The translations under genes and the position numbers were made by a program. Under the pieces are notes generated by a model. That model had not been told where the DNA came from, searched no databases, and worked only from the letters and a program-made list of their open reading frames with translations. From Mycobacteriaceae bacterium (lineage in GTDB: Bacteria > Actinomycetota > Actinomycetes > Mycobacteriales > Mycobacteriaceae), in assembly GCA_019749805.1 (NCBI GenBank), contig JAIEPH010000022.1:62001-126000 (forward strand): a stretch of DNA of 64,000 nucleotides, given 5' to 3'. Of the stretch, positions 61,401-64,000 are shown piece after piece; within the stretch, counting starts at the first letter, position 1, and each line of letters begins with the position of its first letter.

Positions 61401-63728
61401 CTGCTTCATCCGTGCGATCGCAGCTTCCGCGAGGCCGCGTTCCTTAAATGTGCCGGCCGCTATGAGCGAGTCGAGCGTCGCCGATGGATCCGGTTGCGTG
61501 CTGATTTCCTGGCGGACGACCTGTCGTACGAGATCCCGGTGGTGATTTCGTGCCACCCCTGCTGCCGTTCGCGCAGCGTCATCACGACTGTCTGTGAAGA
61601 CGATCGTCTTGGCGTCTGTGATGGCATCGCGGCCAGTGCGACCGGATCCAAGGCTGCGAATGAGCTGTGAAAGATACAGCTGAATGGCCGCTGTTGGACC
61701 ACCGGCGTGTCCTCGAATTGGCGAGAACAGTTCGCCAGCCCTGTATTTCGACTGGCGCTTAGAGATGAAGCCACAGGCTGGGCAGCGGTCCGGGAGGGCG
61801 GGAATACGATCTTCCGCTGCGGCGCCACCGATTACAAGACTTAGACCTGTCGGTTCCGCGGCGTTGACTTGAGCAAGTCCGAGACTGGCGTGCCACTTTG
61901 TTGGGGCGAAGGCGAGCTGAACGCCATCTTTCTGCCACGAGTTGAGACTGCCAGGCAGCACGCCGGGCCGATACCAGAAAAATTCGACGGCCGGTCTGAG
62001 GAACACGAGCTTGCCGCTTTGATTTTCGGTTACTGGCGCTGGCGCGAGAAGCACGTCACTGTCGCGACGTTCGACGATGAACCCACCGACGCTAACGTCG
62101 CCGCACTCATAGCAGTACAACACCTCAAGGACTCGAGAGCCGCATGAAGCGCACGTACTCAACGGTGTGTTGTAGAGCCGCCCTATACTCCGATCAGTTG
62201 TGCCGTCGCTCGTGTCGGGGCACTCTCGGTTGGTGCAGGCCCATATCCCTCTAGGGTTTCGGACAAAGATGTGGCCGCGCAGCGGGATTGATGTCGGCGT
62301 TGGCTTGGTGTCGGCGAGCTGCTGAAGAAGTAGTTCTGCCAGTGGCCTGCGGTCCTGGGCCTCGGCCTCGGGAAAGACTCGTTCGGCAATGGAATCGATG
62401 GAGGTAGCCCGGATGCGGGCTTCTCCAGGGTCTTCGCACGCTGCGGCGATGGCGTGAGAGGCGGGTTCCGGCCCGAGCGAATCGTCAAGCACATCACTCG
62501 GCCGGAGCGTATCGGGAGCGTTCAAGTCCAATTGTCGGCCCGGCTGAATGGTGAAGCTTTTCCTGTCAACACCGAAGAACTGCTCAAGGTAGTCGAGTCC
62601 GCCAGTTGTGTCGGTCAGCGATGCCGATGTCGAAATCACACGAAGTTGTGGGCTATCGGGTTCCAAGCCAAGGCGCCGTAGAAGGGCGCGAACGATCATG
62701 GCGACCTCGCTACCCTGTGTGCCTCGGTAGAGATGCAGTTCGTCTACCACAAGTGTGAAGACGTTTGCTTCCGCTCTAGCGAGCCATGCGGCGGTCTGTT
62801 GGAAGACTGTGTCTTCGAAGTGGCGCATCATCATTGTGTTGAGCATTGAGTAGTTGGTGACCATCAAATCGGGTGCGTGAGCGATCATGTCCCAACGCGT
62901 AACCATCTCGCCGGCCCGAGGATCAGTGAACTGGCTCAAGTCGATCTCGGTGCGGCCGGCCTCTTTGGAGGCTTTGAGATCGGCGAATTCTCTCTCGAAA
63001 GAGCGCAGCTCTGCGGCGACTTCACGGCTTGTCGCCGCCGTTTTCGGTTTCTTGCCCGAACCGATGCTGCTCCCCGTGTACCGGCCGAACCAGATTGGCC
63101 TCTCCGGCATCAACTCGCGGAGAACGCGAACCGCTCGCCGCAAGCGAGTCATCTGGTCTTCGACGAGCGCGTTGGTGGGGTAGAGAATCAAGCCGCGAAT
63201 GCCCGGCAACCGCGTTTCAGGATGTCGCATCGGATGCCAACCTGATGCGTCCGACTCCCACCACCAATGAGCCTGATGCTGCGGTTGCCACGTCGACGCC
63301 TCGTTGATTAGGCGCAGTAAAAGAGGTAAAAGGAATGCTTCCGTCTTGCCGGAACCGGTTCCTGACGTCACGACAACATTCCGGCCGGCGTCAGCGCCGC
63401 TGCGGAAATGGTGTAGCACTGACTGCGCCTGGTGCTCGCGAAGGCGAAGTTGATCTACAGGTGCGAAGGGGAGCAGTGCTGTGCCCACAGCACGTGCGGC
63501 GGCTGCCGAGACGCCAGCCTGTCGCGCAACGTCAAGCAGCCGCTCGGAGCTCTGATAAGGGATCACTGGTTCGATCATGACCTGACCGATCAGTGCTTCA
63601 TCCTGCTCGAGGAGCGCTCGGCGTTCGCGCATGACGGATTCGTCGTTTAGCCAGAAGGCGGTGTCGAAGTATCGGATGTATGCGTCGCGGAGGCTATGCG
63701 CCAGTGAGACGGGAGTGATCTGGTTCAA
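58455..63728 (-). CDS. Giant DEAD/DEAH helicase with DUF1998 (DruE/DrmA-type)
   Basis: A 1757-residue SF2 helicase. It opens with LRDAYIRYFDTAFWLNDESV, then Walker A VVTSGTGSGKTEAFLLPLLL (121), TLVVDELHLYRGTQGSEVAM, SVTTTMEVGVDIGSLRSTMM and QQRVGRAGRSGQALSFAVTM. Several Cys pairs follow, and a DUF1998-type SCPDCLRSYDNARRHALLDW (1626). Length and layout are close to DruE of Druantia systems and to DrmA/DrmB of DISARM combined; I cannot choose between these. The start is a TTG with AGGA upstream, ten bases after the preceding cut gene. Confidence 0.8.
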   Translation of the reverse strand: MNQITPVSLAHSLRDAYIRYFDTAFWLNDESVMRERRALLEQDEALIGQVMIEPVIPYQSSERLLDVARQAGVSAAAARAVGTALLPFAPVDQLRLREHQAQSVLHHFRSGADAGRNVVVTSGTGSGKTEAFLLPLLLRLINEASTWQPQHQAHWWWESDASGWHPMRHPETRLPGIRGLILYPTNALVEDQMTRLRRAVRVLRELMPERPIWFGRYTGSSIGSGKKPKTAATSREVAAELRSFEREFADLKASKEAGRTEIDLSQFTDPRAGEMVTRWDMIAHAPDLMVTNYSMLNTMMMRHFEDTVFQQTAAWLARAEANVFTLVVDELHLYRGTQGSEVAMIVRALLRRLGLEPDSPQLRVISTSASLTDTTGGLDYLEQFFGVDRKSFTIQPGRQLDLNAPDTLRPSDVLDDSLGPEPASHAIAAACEDPGEARIRATSIDSIAERVFPEAEAQDRRPLAELLLQQLADTKPTPTSIPLRGHIFVRNPRGIWACTNRECPDTSDGTTDRSIGRLYNTPLSTCASCGSRVLEVLYCYECGDVSVGGFIVERRDSDVLLAPAPVTENQSGKLVFLRPAVEFFWYRPGVLPGSLNSWQKDGVQLAFAPTKWHASLGLAQVNAAEPTGLSLVIGGAAAEDRIPALPDRCPACGFISKRQSKYRAGELFSPIRGHAGGPTAAIQLYLSQLIRSLGSGRTGRDAITDAKTIVFTDSRDDAARTAAGVARNHHRDLVRQVVRQEISTQPDPSATLDSLIAAGTFKERGLAEAAIARMKQTNDLPLTDSDEAALEQALEDLKESRSIAFNELCQRVTDVFVALGANPGGSNPYNQYLEDRLQGETPWYRAFKPPRAGLWPEPPLQQGQAKLREEMRKSVIEASFDRARRDLESVAVAHVSVDGDITAEGPLNEEQQRELLTSAIRILGLLGRTENSDRGGIHAEAIIPPPIRKYLDSVAAKLGVDASELQSQLEAIVSKPAATRAIAGWLLKTGSADSTLIFQPAGTKMWRCTRCNFNHLQPSLGVCANRQCYGHELIEVPADAPEDRDYYGWLAHQQPRRLAVAELTGQTKPLSAQRDRQRWFKGAFTLEENELTDELDVLSVTTTMEVGVDIGSLRSTMMANMPPQRFNYQQRVGRAGRSGQALSFAVTMCRDRTHDEYYFNRTDRITGDNPPQPFLDLTRRRIIQRVAASESLYEAFSNLGKKGPEWTPNSNHGTFGQMDEWQQFRGSIAAWLAASPRVDDIVDRLTAHTPLDLTDSAEIKDWLRHTLIDDIDHVVAQETGSTETELSEALARNGVLPMFGFPTRVRSLWSSDIKSRVAMDNDVVSDRSLDLAISSFAPGAQVVKDGLVHKAAGFAAYKPKGRFVEPVDPLGSAVSVGRCPRCGRTELGTGSICGACHETLERVSLYEPRGFRTDYRPKPFEDDVDVLRGAGSPDLTLNVAPTGHAEVGRVDLDLYSQSRLVSINDSMGRGFKFTHEPNGTILAEPGTGGAPTFEVIGEIRVTDALLVTPKRLDVRTGAVALYDQPSGRAAYTSLAEALRRGAEVHLDLDPTELTTGLTPLRLPLFGAEEPDAKAQVAAAIYLADTAANGAGYAVELGQADQFERMLKSTLDDLRLSWDDAEHSEICDTSCPDCLRSYDNARRHALLDWRLALDMLELSAGVEMTASRSLPSQAIWIDVAAEALGGARTGQIDGVPMITQGDNCVMLCHPLWRTDSAFFTDRQAAAYDEATEKFQRVSVVDIRSFRRNPLVIWPDLQR

Positions 63729-63738
63729 CTTGCACGTC

Positions 63739-64000
63739 CTAAGTGGAGAGAAGGGTTACGAGGAGATCGGCGGCGTTGCGTTCGAACTCGCGATAGAAAA
63801 GGCAAATCCGGGACCCGCCTTTGTTGATCGGTTTCTGAATCGGCGGCCGACCTGCCATCGCGACAGCCGCACGACCGTAGAGACCCGGGAGGTCGCATCC
63901 ACGTGGCAGGAAAACGGCACGAGCTTTTTCGGCGTACACCAGCAAGGTGCCACCAGCGGCATTCGAAGCGAGATGCTTGACGAGATGAACCGGGGCGATC
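63739..64000 (-). CDS. Unidentified protein, C-terminal part, cut by window
   Basis: An open frame runs from the window edge to TAG 63739, giving the last 86 residues (for example HLASNAAGGTLLVYAEKARA and GGSRICLFYREFERNAADLL). I do not recognise the family. It ends 10 bases before the giant helicase start, so the two are probably in one operon. A DruH-like or other partner of the helicase is only a guess. Confidence 0.55.
   Translation of the reverse strand, partial: IAPVHLVKHLASNAAGGTLLVYAEKARAVFLPRGCDLPGLYGRAAVAMAGRPPIQKPINKGGSRICLFYREFERNAADLLVTLLST

Noticed and set aside
37324..63728. Classification of the whole region as BREX
   Set aside because: A PglX-like methyltransferase is present but no pglZ, brxC or brxL genes are seen, and the DrmD-like helicase points to a DISARM-type system.

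Overview
The window looks like chromosome from a high-GC actinobacterium, most likely a Mycolicibacterium/Mycobacterium-type species. The reasons are the strong GC bias in codons, frequent GTG starts, a PonA2-type class A penicillin-binding protein with a C-terminal PASTA domain and proline tail, an Lsr2-like DNA-binding domain, and a Wadjet/EptABC-type SMC locus. No rRNA, tRNA, CRISPR array, integrase or transposase was recognised. Genes at both window edges are cut: a formylglycine-generating-enzyme-like gene on the left and an unidentified gene on the right.

Positions 1-22 kb are ordinary chromosome. They hold an MFS exporter divergent from an SQR-like flavoprotein, an M15 peptidase lipoprotein, PonA2, a YceI protein, an alpha/beta hydrolase, and a quinol nitric-oxide reductase operon (norB, a Cys-rich membrane protein, a slipin, a small membrane protein). 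Then come a secreted M15-like protein, a hemerythrin, a sucrase/ferredoxin-like protein, and a JmjC oxygenase coupled to a tiny repeat peptide. An ERCC4-Lsr2 fusion, a VapBC-like toxin-antitoxin pair, a DsbA-like protein and a GCS2-type ligase follow.

Positions 22-29.4 kb hold a Wadjet-type SMC system (jetA, jetB, jetC homologues). The locus is split: three unrelated genes lie between jetA and jetB, no jetD is visible, and jetA and jetB carry related 5' regions at the same distance from their starts. A second copy of the jetC 3' end lies 1.7 kb beyond jetC, behind the GCS2 gene.

Positions 29.5-64 kb are a dense accessory defence island with less biased codon use. First come a HEPN-like protein, some small ORFs and a zinc-finger/coiled-coil protein. 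Then a macro-SIR2 fusion gene stands divergent to a tightly coupled pair: an N6-methyltransferase-like domain fused to a DUF3696/OLD-type ATPase, followed by a possible PLD-fold protein. This small cassette is my best candidate for an undescribed system.

Next, reading leftward from 54.7 to 37.3 kb, is a six-gene operon with most junctions overlapping or nearly touching. It encodes a helicase-DUF1998-nuclease giant, a DrmD-like SNF2 helicase, a DrmMI/Eco57I-like adenine methyltransferase, a UvrD-like helicase with a ParE-like N-terminus, a GmrSD-like DUF262/HNH protein and an HhH-GPD-like protein. It resembles class 1 DISARM but with a different composition. Finally, 54.9-64 kb carries a C5-methyltransferase coupled to a GIY-YIG protein, a divergent Vsr endonuclease, a Cas4/AddB-like Fe-S nuclease, a 1757-residue DruE/DrmA-type helicase and the cut gene at the edge.
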